From: Anaerolineae bacterium | GTDB lineage: Bacteria; Chloroflexota; Anaerolineae; B4-G1; SLSP01 | Assembly: GCA_016928755.1 (NCBI GenBank) | Contig: JAFGKB010000081.1 | Coordinates: 1 to 22,771, forward strand | DNA length: 22,771 nt | Direction of reading: 5' to 3' | Shown here: positions 1 through 6,716 of the stretch, piece after piece | Layout: the number at the start of each line of letters is the position of its first letter | Position numbering within the stretch: the first letter of the stretch is position 1 | Translations under genes and position numbers: made by a program | The notes under the pieces: generated by a model | Database searches by the model: none | Told to the model about the DNA's origin: nothing | The model's input: the letters and a program-made list of their open reading frames with translations, nothing else

Positions 1-342
1 CTCATCTGCTACGCCAGGCGCAGCCGCCGGTTCCGGTTCTGCCGCCGGTTCAACCCCGCCTAGATCACTAAGCCAATCCGGTAATTCTTCTGCAGGTTCT
101 GGGACCGCTTCCGCCGGGGACGCAGTCACTTCTTCCGCCGGGGGAGCGACTGCGGATAGCCAATCGGGCAACTCATCTGCTACTCCCGGCGCAGCCACCG
201 GCTCTGGTTCTATCGCCGGTTCAGCCCCACCCAGATCACTAAGCCAATCCGGTAATTCCTCCGCCGGTTCCGCAGTCGCTTCCGCCGGGGACGCGGTCAC
301 TTCTTCCGCCGGGGGGGCTACTTCGGCTAACCAGTCGGGTAA
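1..342 (-). repeat. 171-bp in-frame tandem repeat, two copies
   Basis: Bases 1-171 and 172-342 are near-identical in long stretches; for example both copies begin ctcatctgctac, and the block atcactaagccaatccgg recurs at 64 and 235. The period is 57 codons, so the reading frame is kept. Each unit encodes two PDWL motifs spaced 28 and 29 residues apart. The array may continue to the left of the window. The older motifs further toward the N-terminus show no such DNA-level identity. Confidence 0.85.
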
Positions 343-1491
343 CTCAGCCTCGGACTCTTGAGTAACAGCAGCTTGCGATGAGGTCTCTGCCTCAGAAATA
401 CCAAGCCCACTAAACCAGTCAGGTAATTCTTCTTCTGGCTCTAGGTCCACAACCTCAACAGGAGCAGATAGCAATTCATCAGGGGGTTCTGCACCCGACA
501 TCCAATCAGGGAGGCTCTCGACCGGTTCAACTTCCATAACGTAAGCCTCAGGTTCTGGCTCAGTCACCGTTTCATCAGAAAACCAATCAGGTAATTGCTC
601 TTCACTCTCTGGTTCTTTAGAGTATAAAACAGCCTCAGATGCAGAGATCTCACCAACCGGCCCAGAAGCCAACGCCGCCAACCATTCAGGAAGACCCGTC
701 TGTCCAGGAGAAGCGGATACGGCCACAAGTTTCGGGTCTGCTAAATCAGATAACCAATCTGGTATTTGAGCAGGCCCAGGAGATTGAAGGTCTTGTAATG
801 CCGGATCACTTATACCAGAGAGCCAATCGGGATATGCGCGACCGGAAGGAGAAAACGCCGGCTCAACAGGTTCAGAACGCGCACTTACTGGGGCAGGGGA
901 TAAATCCATAAAAGAATCAGCGCTAACAGATTCCAGATCATCTTTTGCTTCTTCGGGGGCAATTGGAGAATCCAGAGCGGCATCTTCATCCAAGAGTCCC
1001 GATAACCAATCTGGCAGGTCTCCATCTTGTGCCGGGCCACTTTCGGATGCAGCCAATAGCTCCTCCGGCGCGGGTTCCTCAAAGCCTAAGCCCTCTAGCC
1101 AATCCGGGGTCTCTTCTTCATCAGACTCGGCATCTTGCACAACAGCCGGTTCATCATCTTCCAATGACAAACTGGCAAGTAAATCGGTGACACCGGTGGA
1201 ACGACGTTTCCCTTTAGAAGAATCCGAACGAGTAGGCAGAGAAAGCCCTTTTAAGCCTGGGGAAGTTGTAACATCCGGTTCCTCACTGCTCGGCTTAGCC
1301 AATTCTGGAGGCACTACATCTTCCAGTTTAGCCAAGCGTGTATTACAACGATCACACAGCAAATTACCGACAGGGTTCAAATGCCCACACTTAGGACAAC
1401 GGATACCGGTCTGCCGCAAACGTGTCCCACACTCATGGCAAAAGTGACTTCCATCAGGATTTAGCGTGTTACATTTTGGACAACGGATCAT
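1..1491 (-). CDS. Double zinc-ribbon protein with repeated PDWL motifs (3' end beyond the window)
   Basis: The frame stays open from an ATG at 1491 to base 1, giving 497 codons without a stop, so the C-terminus is missing. The N-terminus has two tandem CxxC-x10-CxxC zinc ribbons (C4/C7/C18/C21 and C32/C35/C46/C49) exactly 28 residues apart, which suggests an internal duplication. The rest is low-complexity, acidic and rich in Pro, Glu and Ala. It is punctuated by a short motif of the form [L/Y/I/T]-P-[D/E]-W-[L/F/M]-[S/A/E]. Its Trp residues fall at 131, 162, 223, 246, 270, 303, 330, 359, 387, 416, 444 and 473, so there are at least twelve copies. There is no signal peptide or membrane segment, so a cytoplasmic location is likely. 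It is the last visible gene of a four-gene unit, 8 nt after the stop of a six-TM protein. I do not know its function. A scaffold presenting multiple short docking motifs is an inference. The Shine-Dalgarno sequence is weak (GAGTGAG). Confidence 0.85.
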   Translation of the reverse strand, partial: MIRCPKCNTLNPDGSHFCHECGTRLRQTGIRCPKCGHLNPVGNLLCDRCNTRLAKLEDVVPPELAKPSSEEPDVTTSPGLKGLSLPTRSDSSKGKRRSTGVTDLLASLSLEDDEPAVVQDAESDEEETPDWLEGLGFEEPAPEELLAASESGPAQDGDLPDWLSGLLDEDAALDSPIAPEEAKDDLESVSADSFMDLSPAPVSARSEPVEPAFSPSGRAYPDWLSGISDPALQDLQSPGPAQIPDWLSDLADPKLVAVSASPGQTGLPEWLAALASGPVGEISASEAVLYSKEPESEEQLPDWFSDETVTEPEPEAYVMEVEPVESLPDWMSGAEPPDELLSAPVEVVDLEPEEELPDWFSGLGISEAETSSQAAVTQESEAELPDWLAEVAPPAEEVTASPAEATAEPAEELPDWLSDLGGAEPAIEPEPVAAPGVADELPDWLSAVAPPAEEVTASPAEAVPEPAEELPDWLSDLGGVEPAAEPEPAAAPGVADE

Positions 1492-1499
1492 ACCATTAC

Positions 1500-2105
1500 T
1501 CACTCATCACTATGTGGGTGATCAACCCCAAAGATAATGCGCAGGCCAGTTAACACAGTACCCAAGGCAACCCCCAGTAAAACACCGCGCATTCCCGCAG
1601 TCGCAGGTAGCTGCAAAGCCATTGCGAAATCATGCAAAATACCGATATATGGAACCGACCCTAACAGAAAGATGATTACCGCCAAGAGAAAAAGAAAACC
1701 ACTGGCATCACGATGATTACGGAAAATTTGCATCCCAGAGAAGAGAAGGGTTACAACTGTGATACTCAATAAAGCCGACTGACCGGGCACTAATAAATTA
1801 TTGAAAATATGTTGCACCCATTCGTTTTCCGGACCATAGAACCCGACCAATATCGCAGTCCCAACCGCCGAGAAAACAATCAACAGACTTGTAATACTAC
1901 CTTTACGAAACTTCTGCAAGCGGTCCAGATGTACACGTAATAGATTAAGGAAGGCAATAATAAAGGCAAATGCGCCTAAAACCATTGCCCACTCAATGAA
2001 AATATTGCTAATACTTACCAATGGCTCAACAGGTAAAAATATCCCCAGTAACACCAATAAGCCAAAAGCAACAGCTATCGCGGTTGGTACAACACGCTTA
2101 AACAT
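1500..2105 (-). CDS. Six-TM membrane protein of unknown function
   Basis: The 201-residue protein is almost entirely hydrophobic, with about six predicted membrane segments. The first starts near residue 8, the second and third span roughly 30-57 and 72-91, and the rest lie between about 108 and 195. The C-terminus ends in a short polar tail containing DHPHSDE. No catalytic or transport motif is recognisable. The ATG has an upstream AGGAT about 7 nt away. It lies 9 bp after the preceding two-TM protein and 8 bp before the zinc-ribbon/PDWL gene, so the genes are almost certainly co-transcribed. It is a plausible membrane partner of the zinc-ribbon protein, by context only. Confidence 0.85.
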   Translation of the reverse strand: MFKRVVPTAIAVAFGLLVLLGIFLPVEPLVSISNIFIEWAMVLGAFAFIIAFLNLLRVHLDRLQKFRKGSITSLLIVFSAVGTAILVGFYGPENEWVQHIFNNLLVPGQSALLSITVVTLLFSGMQIFRNHRDASGFLFLLAVIIFLLGSVPYIGILHDFAMALQLPATAGMRGVLLGVALGTVLTGLRIIFGVDHPHSDE

Positions 2106-2114
2106 TAGTCGATC

Positions 2115-2864
2115 CTATATTATCCCTAAAGATGAAAGCACTGTGACTACAAGAATACTAATGACAACGAGTATACGTAAAAAGTCCTGCGCACCCAAAC
2201 TGGCTTTGTAAATAGGATTATCAGATACGGCAGCCCCACCGGAAAAAAGCTCTTCCCCCATTAACAACTGGTCAGGCTTAAAACTTGGATAGAGAGCACC
2301 TAGACTTTGTAAAGAGGTTGTTCCTCCGGCAGAATAAATACCACATCTTACACTGGCATCCACAATAAGCGAGATTTCCTGTGTATAATCTCCGAGCATA
2401 GTTGTGGAGCCGATGCCCCCATCAAACATATAAGTCGCAGCCATTGCCGCGTAGGAAACCGGATTGCTGGCAATAAAGCGCACCAAAGTAGGGCGAAAAC
2501 GTTGGAGATTTCCCCGGCGCGCATAAGCCCTACGCACCCAATCAGTGGCTAACAAATAGAGTGTAGGGTCACCCGTGGTTAAAACCGGTGGCATATCATA
2601 AGCCGCCGCAAGGTCAATCATAGCATCAAGCCCTTGTAAAGCCGCGACTGAGGTCATGGCCGCTTCACCAAAAAGGCTACCATTTCCCAATGCGACATGG
2701 ATAATACTGCCTTCTTCAGCCGCATGCCCTACCTCACTAGACAATGCGTCAAAGACTGGATACTTATGAAATTCAACAGATTTATTCCGGTTGCGAATAC
2801 CGTAAATAGCTAACACTATTCCGGCAAGCAACACAAAAGCCAGCGCTAACCACTGGTTAAGCAT
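2115..2864 (-). CDS. Two-TM protein of unknown function (possibly DUF6754-like)
   Basis: The 249-residue protein has an N-terminal membrane helix (about residues 5-20) and a C-terminal one (about 220-240), flanking a soluble domain. That domain contains Gly-rich stretches such as HVALGNGSLFG and DGGIGSTTMLGDY, and is relatively rich in small residues. It resembles, from memory, the DUF6754 proteins annotated in Chloroflexota and some archaea; I cannot verify this. The start was placed at 2864 because the sequence AAGGGGAG lies about 10 nt upstream. An in-frame ATG seven codons earlier (2885) would overlap the preceding gene by 17 bp and has no comparable ribosome site. It begins 4 nt after the stop of the small upstream gene. 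No enzymatic residues are evident. Confidence 0.82.
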   Translation of the reverse strand: MLNQWLALAFVLLAGIVLAIYGIRNRNKSVEFHKYPVFDALSSEVGHAAEEGSIIHVALGNGSLFGEAAMTSVAALQGLDAMIDLAAAYDMPPVLTTGDPTLYLLATDWVRRAYARRGNLQRFRPTLVRFIASNPVSYAAMAATYMFDGGIGSTTMLGDYTQEISLIVDASVRCGIYSAGGTTSLQSLGALYPSFKPDQLLMGEELFSGGAAVSDNPIYKASLGAQDFLRILVVISILVVTVLSSLGII

Positions 2865-2868
2865 AGTG

Positions 2869-3117
2869 TTATTTCTCCCCTTCAACCAAATATTGCTTCA
2901 GAGCCTTTAAAGTTTCCGGTTGTTCCAGGGCTTCAGCCCAAATAGTAAGGGATTGCTCGCCCAAAAAAGGTTCCAATAACCATATGATTTGACTGCCTAC
3001 AAATCCCCATATTCTCATTACATCTAACAGTGGAATCGTAAACCAATCTAACTTATATAATCTTAAAGTGTCAGCCCAGTCCTTTAACGCATTGGGTAAC
3101 GATGATTGTGTCGTCAT
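2869..3117 (-). CDS. Small hydrophobic protein of unknown function, first gene of a four-gene unit
   Basis: The 82-residue protein has a polar N-terminus rich in Ser and Gln, one hydrophobic stretch (about residues 28-52, including a Trp-rich segment around WGFVGSQIIWLLEP) and an acidic or amphipathic C-terminal tail. It could be a single-pass or peripheral membrane protein. AAGGAG lies upstream but about 13 nt from the ATG, which is a long spacing; no alternative in-frame start exists before a stop. An extended -10 promoter lies about 86 nt upstream. The following gene starts 4 nt after its stop, so translation is probably coupled. I recognise no family. Confidence 0.72.
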   Translation of the reverse strand: MTTQSSLPNALKDWADTLRLYKLDWFTIPLLDVMRIWGFVGSQIIWLLEPFLGEQSLTIWAEALEQPETLKALKQYLVEGEK

Positions 3118-3202
3118 ACAACCACTTTAACTCCTTATATACAAAGGACTAAGATAATTATGTAAATATACCATATACAAATCAGACCATGATGACCTTT
3201 TC

Positions 3203-3231
3203 AGTATAGCACGGTTTATAAAGCGTGTAAA
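3203..3231 (-). promoter_or_regulatory. Extended -10 sigma70-type promoter for the four-gene unit
   Basis: Read on the minus strand, TTTACA (3226-3231) is followed by a 17-bp spacer and TATACT (3203-3208). A TGC directly before the -10 completes an extended -10. Transcription would start near 3196 and give a 5' untranslated leader of about 80 nt ahead of the ATG at 3117. Confidence 0.7.
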
Positions 3232-3238
3232 GCAAGGG

Positions 3239-3354
3239 CCAAATTCTAGGTGTGTTTCACTTTTAGGGTGAAGAAGGCCATAATGCATAACTAACAGGCT
3301 GCAAAGCGGTTAATCTAACGCTTTTGGAAACCGTGAAACACACCCCAAATTCTA
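3239..3354. mobile_element. MITE-like element (3249-3344) with 12-bp terminal inverted repeats and 10-bp target duplication
   Basis: The arms GGTGTGTTTCAC (3249-3260) and GTGAAACACACC (3333-3344) are perfect inverted repeats bounding 96 bp. Directly outside them is a perfect 10-bp direct repeat, CCAAATTCTA, at 3239-3248 and 3345-3354. This is the signature of transposition with target-site duplication. The interior holds no ORF. It contains an imperfect hairpin, AAAGCGGTTA (3303-3312) against TAACGCTTT (3316-3324), with one bulged base. No transposase is encoded here, so mobilisation would be in trans. The parent IS family cannot be assigned from these ends; a 10-bp duplication excludes families that make 2-5 bp duplications. 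Confidence 0.8.
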
Positions 3355-3394
3355 ACAAACGCAGGGCGATTCAATGTCCCGCCCCGCGCTTGTT
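3354..3394 (-). terminator. Intrinsic terminator-like hairpin downstream of the MFS gene
   Basis: Arms 3380-3394 and 3354-3368 pair over 15 bp when read as minus-strand RNA (13 Watson-Crick and 2 G-U pairs) with an 11-nt loop. On the plus strand the two G-U pairs become A-C mismatches, so the hairpin is built for minus-strand transcripts. The descending arm ends GCGTTTGTT and is followed by AGAATTTGG, a loose U-rich tail rather than a perfect one. It lies about 56 bp past the MFS stop codon. Confidence 0.68.
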
Positions 3395-3450
3395 ATTAAT
3401 ACCAGAAACCGCAAAGTATCACGTAAGCTCTTAAAAACCCTTACTCAAGC

Positions 3451-4758
3451 CTATATAGTCCCGGCAGCCGCTGCCAAAGCGTTCTCTTCAGCCGCTAAAC
3501 GCATGCCCTCTTCTTCATCAACATTGGAGAGCAGGAATATCCCAACAATAAAGAACAACGTCATAGCCAAAATACTTAACCGGCTCTCGCCAAAGGACTG
3601 CGCGAGCACACCAAAAAGTAATGGGCCGATGATGCCAGCAAACTTACTCGAAACATCATAGAAACCGAAGAATTCCGCACTGCGGGCTTTGGGCGCCATC
3701 TGGCTATATAGACTACGGCTTAATGCCTGGGTTCCACCCTGCACCATGCCCACACCAAAGGCCAAAACCCAGAACTGCCAAGCAGCCGTCATAAAATAAC
3801 CCACAACTGTAAGCAACGCATACCAGCCCAAACCAAGCATAACCGCACGCTTAGTACCGATTTTCTTACCAAATTTTCCAAATAACAACGAGAAGGGTAT
3901 CCCCACAAACTGGGTCAAAAGCAACGCCCCCACCATTGACAGCGTATCAATACCAATCTCAGCCCCGTAGATAGTTGACATCTTTATAATTGTACCGATA
4001 CCATCATTATAAAGCCAAAAAGCAATCAAGAATTTGAATAATTCCCGGTATTTACGCATATCCCGGAAAGTCCCACCTAAGCGTTTAAATCCCGCAACAA
4101 CAGGATTCACACCGGGACCAATGCCAACTGTATTCGCCGGGGGTTCTGGAACCCAGCGCAATAAAGGAATGGTGAAAATGGCCCACCAGATACCGGCCGA
4201 GAGTAATGAAAGACGATACCCCCAATTACCTGGGAGAAACCATATCATGGCGATATTCACGGCCAATAAGATCCCCCCACCAACGTAACCAAGCGCGTAT
4301 CCTTTTGATGAGACCTGGTCCACATCCTCCTCTTTGGCAACATGCGGCAATAGAGCATCCGAGAATATATAAGAGGCCCCTAAACCCGTGGAACCAAAGA
4401 AAAAGAGGATTAAGGCTAAAAGCCACGTCCCGGTATCAACAAAAAACATTAACGCGGTAGCGATAACTCCAATCGTGGCAAAAATAGTCAAGAATCGTTT
4501 TTTGCCACCGGTATAATCGGCGATACTCCCCAAAATAGGTGCTAATAAGGCCGCAACTAATAAAGACAGTGAATTCGTGTATCCCCAATAAGCCGTAGAT
4601 TGACTTGGTGTGAGCACATCCTGAGCTATCACACTAAAATAAGCGGGCAGTACCGCGGCCTCTATCGTTGTAGAGAAAGCCGAACTGCCCCAATCATACA
4701 TACACCACGCATTTACAATCTTCTGATAACTTTTCTGGGCTTGTTCTGTAAGACTCAT
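3451..4758 (-). CDS. MFS transporter, UMF1 / Atg22-like family
   Basis: The 435-residue protein has about 12 membrane segments. The N-terminus AWCMYDWGSSAF is characteristic of the UMF1/Atg22-like branch of the major facilitator superfamily. This is followed by the motif-A-like loop GSIADYTGGKKR (about residues 80-91), and a second copy, FGKFGKKIGTKR, in the C-terminal half. The length fits the family. Fungal Atg22 exports amino acids from the vacuole; bacterial substrates are not established, so none is assigned. It is the last gene after the tsaE-tsaB-rimI-glycosylase series, 81 bp downstream of the glycosylase stop, and is followed by a terminator hairpin. The start at 4758 has no clear Shine-Dalgarno except a GAGAGAG that lies within a hairpin. 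Confidence 0.9.
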   Translation of the reverse strand: MSLTEQAQKSYQKIVNAWCMYDWGSSAFSTTIEAAVLPAYFSVIAQDVLTPSQSTAYWGYTNSLSLLVAALLAPILGSIADYTGGKKRFLTIFATIGVIATALMFFVDTGTWLLALILFFFGSTGLGASYIFSDALLPHVAKEEDVDQVSSKGYALGYVGGGILLAVNIAMIWFLPGNWGYRLSLLSAGIWWAIFTIPLLRWVPEPPANTVGIGPGVNPVVAGFKRLGGTFRDMRKYRELFKFLIAFWLYNDGIGTIIKMSTIYGAEIGIDTLSMVGALLLTQFVGIPFSLLFGKFGKKIGTKRAVMLGLGWYALLTVVGYFMTAAWQFWVLAFGVGMVQGGTQALSRSLYSQMAPKARSAEFFGFYDVSSKFAGIIGPLLFGVLAQSFGESRLSILAMTLFFIVGIFLLSNVDEEEGMRLAAEENALAAAAGTI

Positions 4759-4766
4759 TTCTTATT

Positions 4767-4784
4767 CTCTCTCAAAAGAGAGAG
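4767..4784 (-). promoter_or_regulatory. Hairpin covering the likely ribosome site of the MFS gene
   Basis: CTCTCTC (4767-4773), AAAA and GAGAGAG (4778-4784) form a perfect 7-bp stem with a 4-nt loop. On the minus-strand transcript the 3' arm is GAGAGAG, 8 nt before the ATG at 4758, and is the only purine-rich ribosome-binding candidate. No U-run follows the stem, so it does not look like a terminator. Translational masking is an inference. Confidence 0.45.
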
Positions 4785-4839
4785 CCTCAATTTCTGTAAC
4801 CAAAAGTAAAGTCATTAACTCATCTCCTTGTCAAAGCAC

Positions 4840-5451
4840 TTAAAATAAAGAAAGTTGTTCAACTGTAGGCGGCGGGGTATATTCATCAGGAAGCAACTCC
4901 CCCTCCAACAATTGGCGCAAACGCCTAAAATCTTCTTCTACTGTGGGACGGAGGCTTGGCTGGTGTAAAGCAGCAGCCGGGTGATACATAGGGAAATAAA
5001 CCTGACTACCAACCTTGCGGGGTATACCATGAACTCTGGAAACCTTCTCGTCAGGGAAAGCACGGGCCATAGAATGACGCCCAAGTGTTACAATAACTTT
5101 CGGTTTGATTAAAGCGATCTGGCGATCTAGGTAATCCTTACAAGCCCCCACTTCTTGGGTATCTGGGTCGCGATTGCCAGGGGGACGGCATTTAATCACA
5201 TTGGTAATAAACACCTTGTTGCGGTCAATCCCGGCACTGTCCAATAACTCATTGAGGAACTTTCCCGCAGCACCGACAAAAGGAATACCTTGTTGGTCTT
5301 CATGAAATCCTGGGGCCTCGCCGATAAACATAATATCCGCATCTAACGGACCAGCACCAGGGACTGCGTGGGTACGGCCAGCATGCAATGGGCATAAAGT
5401 ACAACTTTTTATCTCTGCATTGAGCGACTCGATAGCCTTTGTACGGTCCAT
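4840..5451 (-). CDS. Family 4 uracil-DNA glycosylase (iron-sulfur)
   Basis: This enzyme removes uracil from DNA and so starts base excision repair. The 203-residue product has the family 4 active-site motif GEAPG (residues 44-48), followed by GIPFVGAAG (about 55-63) and the HPAAAL motif with H158. Four cysteines for the [4Fe-4S] cluster are present: C17 and C20 in CTLC, C88 in KCRPPGNR, and C104. Length is normal for the family. The start was chosen at 5451: the strong AAGGAGGAG sits 9-11 nt before this ATG, but only 2 nt before the in-frame ATG at 5460. It starts about 30 nt after the stop of rimI, so it belongs to the same unit. A DNA repair gene in the t6A/acetyltransferase cluster is a contextual oddity but needs no functional link. 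Confidence 0.93.
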   Translation of the reverse strand: MDRTKAIESLNAEIKSCTLCPLHAGRTHAVPGAGPLDADIMFIGEAPGFHEDQQGIPFVGAAGKFLNELLDSAGIDRNKVFITNVIKCRPPGNRDPDTQEVGACKDYLDRQIALIKPKVIVTLGRHSMARAFPDEKVSRVHGIPRKVGSQVYFPMYHPAAALHQPSLRPTVEEDFRRLRQLLEGELLPDEYTPPPTVEQLSLF

Positions 5452-5481
5452 ATTTACCATCTCCTCCTTTTTAATCAGGGA

Positions 5482-6072
5482 TTATACAGATTTTACGGTA
5501 CTCTCAAGACGTAACCGCGTGTGTAAGACTTGGCGGAATTGAACGAGCTGTCTTCTATAGTCCGCATTTACCGGTGCGAGACGCATCAGGTACGCATCCT
5601 CACCATCGCGATAGTAACGTGTTAAACGTCGCAAGATTGTGAATCCATACTTACTATAGAGAGCTTGAGCAACCTCATTCAGGACACGGACTTCCAGGGA
5701 GATCGCATCGACACCACAAGCAACAGCCTCATCTAAGGCGGAGAGCAATAACAACTCTCCTAGCCCGCGACCACGCCAGTTTTCACTAACCCCCAAAGTG
5801 CTTATATGTCCTTCTGTACCCATGACACGCAAGCCAATATACCCTAATAAGAGAGCAGCGTGGCCGGCTTTCCAGGTATGCCGTTCTTCCAACAACCGCA
5901 TATCGGCTAACTCAACCACAAAATAATGCGCATCAGGATTAAAGTAAAGTTCCTGAATATAAGCGGATAGGGGCCACGGTTCAGCAAAAATCTGGCGTTC
6001 CATAGCCGCGATGATGGTTATATCCCCCGCCCGCATCCGGCGGACATGATAAGGAATCTTTGCCTTTTTCAT
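5482..6072 (-). CDS. rimI: Ribosomal protein S18-alanine N-acetyltransferase-like GNAT protein
   Basis: The 196-residue protein has the GNAT fold. The acetyl-CoA pyrophosphate loop is RGRGLG (about residues 104-109), preceded by the beta-strand ISTLGVSENW and followed by the typical LEVRVLNEVAQALYSKYGF, in which N, A, Y and F are the conserved RimI positions. It is longer than E. coli RimI (about 148 residues), with an insertion around residues 55-75 and a C-terminal extension after residue 170. The start overlaps the tsaB stop in ATGA (4 bp), implying translational coupling. The neighbours tsaB and tsaE support RimI rather than another GNAT, because these three genes are often clustered. It acetylates N-terminal alanines of cytosolic proteins, classically S18; the target here is inferred. 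Confidence 0.85.
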   Translation of the reverse strand: MKKAKIPYHVRRMRAGDITIIAAMERQIFAEPWPLSAYIQELYFNPDAHYFVVELADMRLLEERHTWKAGHAALLLGYIGLRVMGTEGHISTLGVSENWRGRGLGELLLLSALDEAVACGVDAISLEVRVLNEVAQALYSKYGFTILRRLTRYYRDGEDAYLMRLAPVNADYRRQLVQFRQVLHTRLRLESTVKSV

Positions 6073-6716
6073 CGCACGTATAGGGGATTGATATCGCTTA
6101 AGGCGACCTTTTCACCAGTTTGCAAACGCTCCCACGCCATATCGGCTAAAAAGCCGGCGCGCCTCAGATGTCGTGCCGGAGACGGCATCTCAATCATATC
6201 CCCAAGTTTTGCTAATTGTGCAAAACCCTTTTCATCAATTTCCCCCACAACCAACGCGGATTCGGTGATCTGTTGGCAAAATTCAGCCCAGAAAGCCAAG
6301 GCTACCTCAGACTCTACCTGCCAGGAATCACGATGCCAACGATACATAGAGAAACCAATCCGTCGCCGTCCAGCCGCAAATATGGCGTATAACGGACGGG
6401 GATCAGGTGGCTGAGCTGACACCAGAACATCCAGCGTTTGGAAACCTAGCAGCGGTATTGCATGAGCTAAAGCAAGGCCCTTAGCCACAGCAACCCCGAT
6501 CCGGACACCGGTATATGAACCGGGACCAACACAAACCCCGATAGCGGTCAAATCCTTGACCGCCGCCTTAGTTTCACTTAAAAGTTCAGTAATACGAGGG
6601 AGCAATGTCACAGTATGGCGGTTTGCAGCTTCCCAAGTATATTCACCCAGCAAAGTATGGCCATCATGTACAGCAATACTCGCCCGACTGGTAGCAGTAT
6701 CAATAGCTAACAACAT
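6069..6716 (-). CDS. tsaB: tRNA threonylcarbamoyladenosine biosynthesis protein TsaB
   Basis: The 215-residue protein starts with LLAIDTATSRASIAV and contains CVGPGSYTGVRIGVAVAKGLA, the ASKHA-fold signatures typical of TsaB (formerly YeaZ). TsaB is the non-catalytic partner of TsaD in the t6A37 tRNA modification complex, with TsaE as the ATPase. It follows tsaE with no gap (tsaE stop at 6717-6719, tsaB ATG at 6714-6716) and overlaps rimI by 4 bp. The length is slightly below the usual 230 residues. TsaD itself is not in the window. Confidence 0.93.
   Translation of the reverse strand: MLLAIDTATSRASIAVHDGHTLLGEYTWEAANRHTVTLLPRITELLSETKAAVKDLTAIGVCVGPGSYTGVRIGVAVAKGLALAHAIPLLGFQTLDVLVSAQPPDPRPLYAIFAAGRRRIGFSMYRWHRDSWQVESEVALAFWAEFCQQITESALVVGEIDEKGFAQLAKLGDMIEMPSPARHLRRAGFLADMAWERLQTGEKVALSDINPLYVR

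Noticed and set aside
1..342. Possible CRISPR or satellite array.
   Set aside because: The period is 171 bp, in frame, and has no spacers; it is protein-coding repeat expansion.
639..1447. Three plus-strand ORFs (639-911, 945-1190, 1187-1447) and a minus-strand one (885-1082).
   Set aside because: They lie inside the long minus-strand zinc-ribbon/PDWL frame that runs from 1491 to the left edge. Their products are low-complexity and lack plausible starts or domains.
3374..3661. A 95-codon plus-strand ORF starting at the terminator region before the MFS gene.
   Set aside because: Most of it is antisense to the MFS C-terminus, and its start lies inside the terminator hairpin loop and arm.
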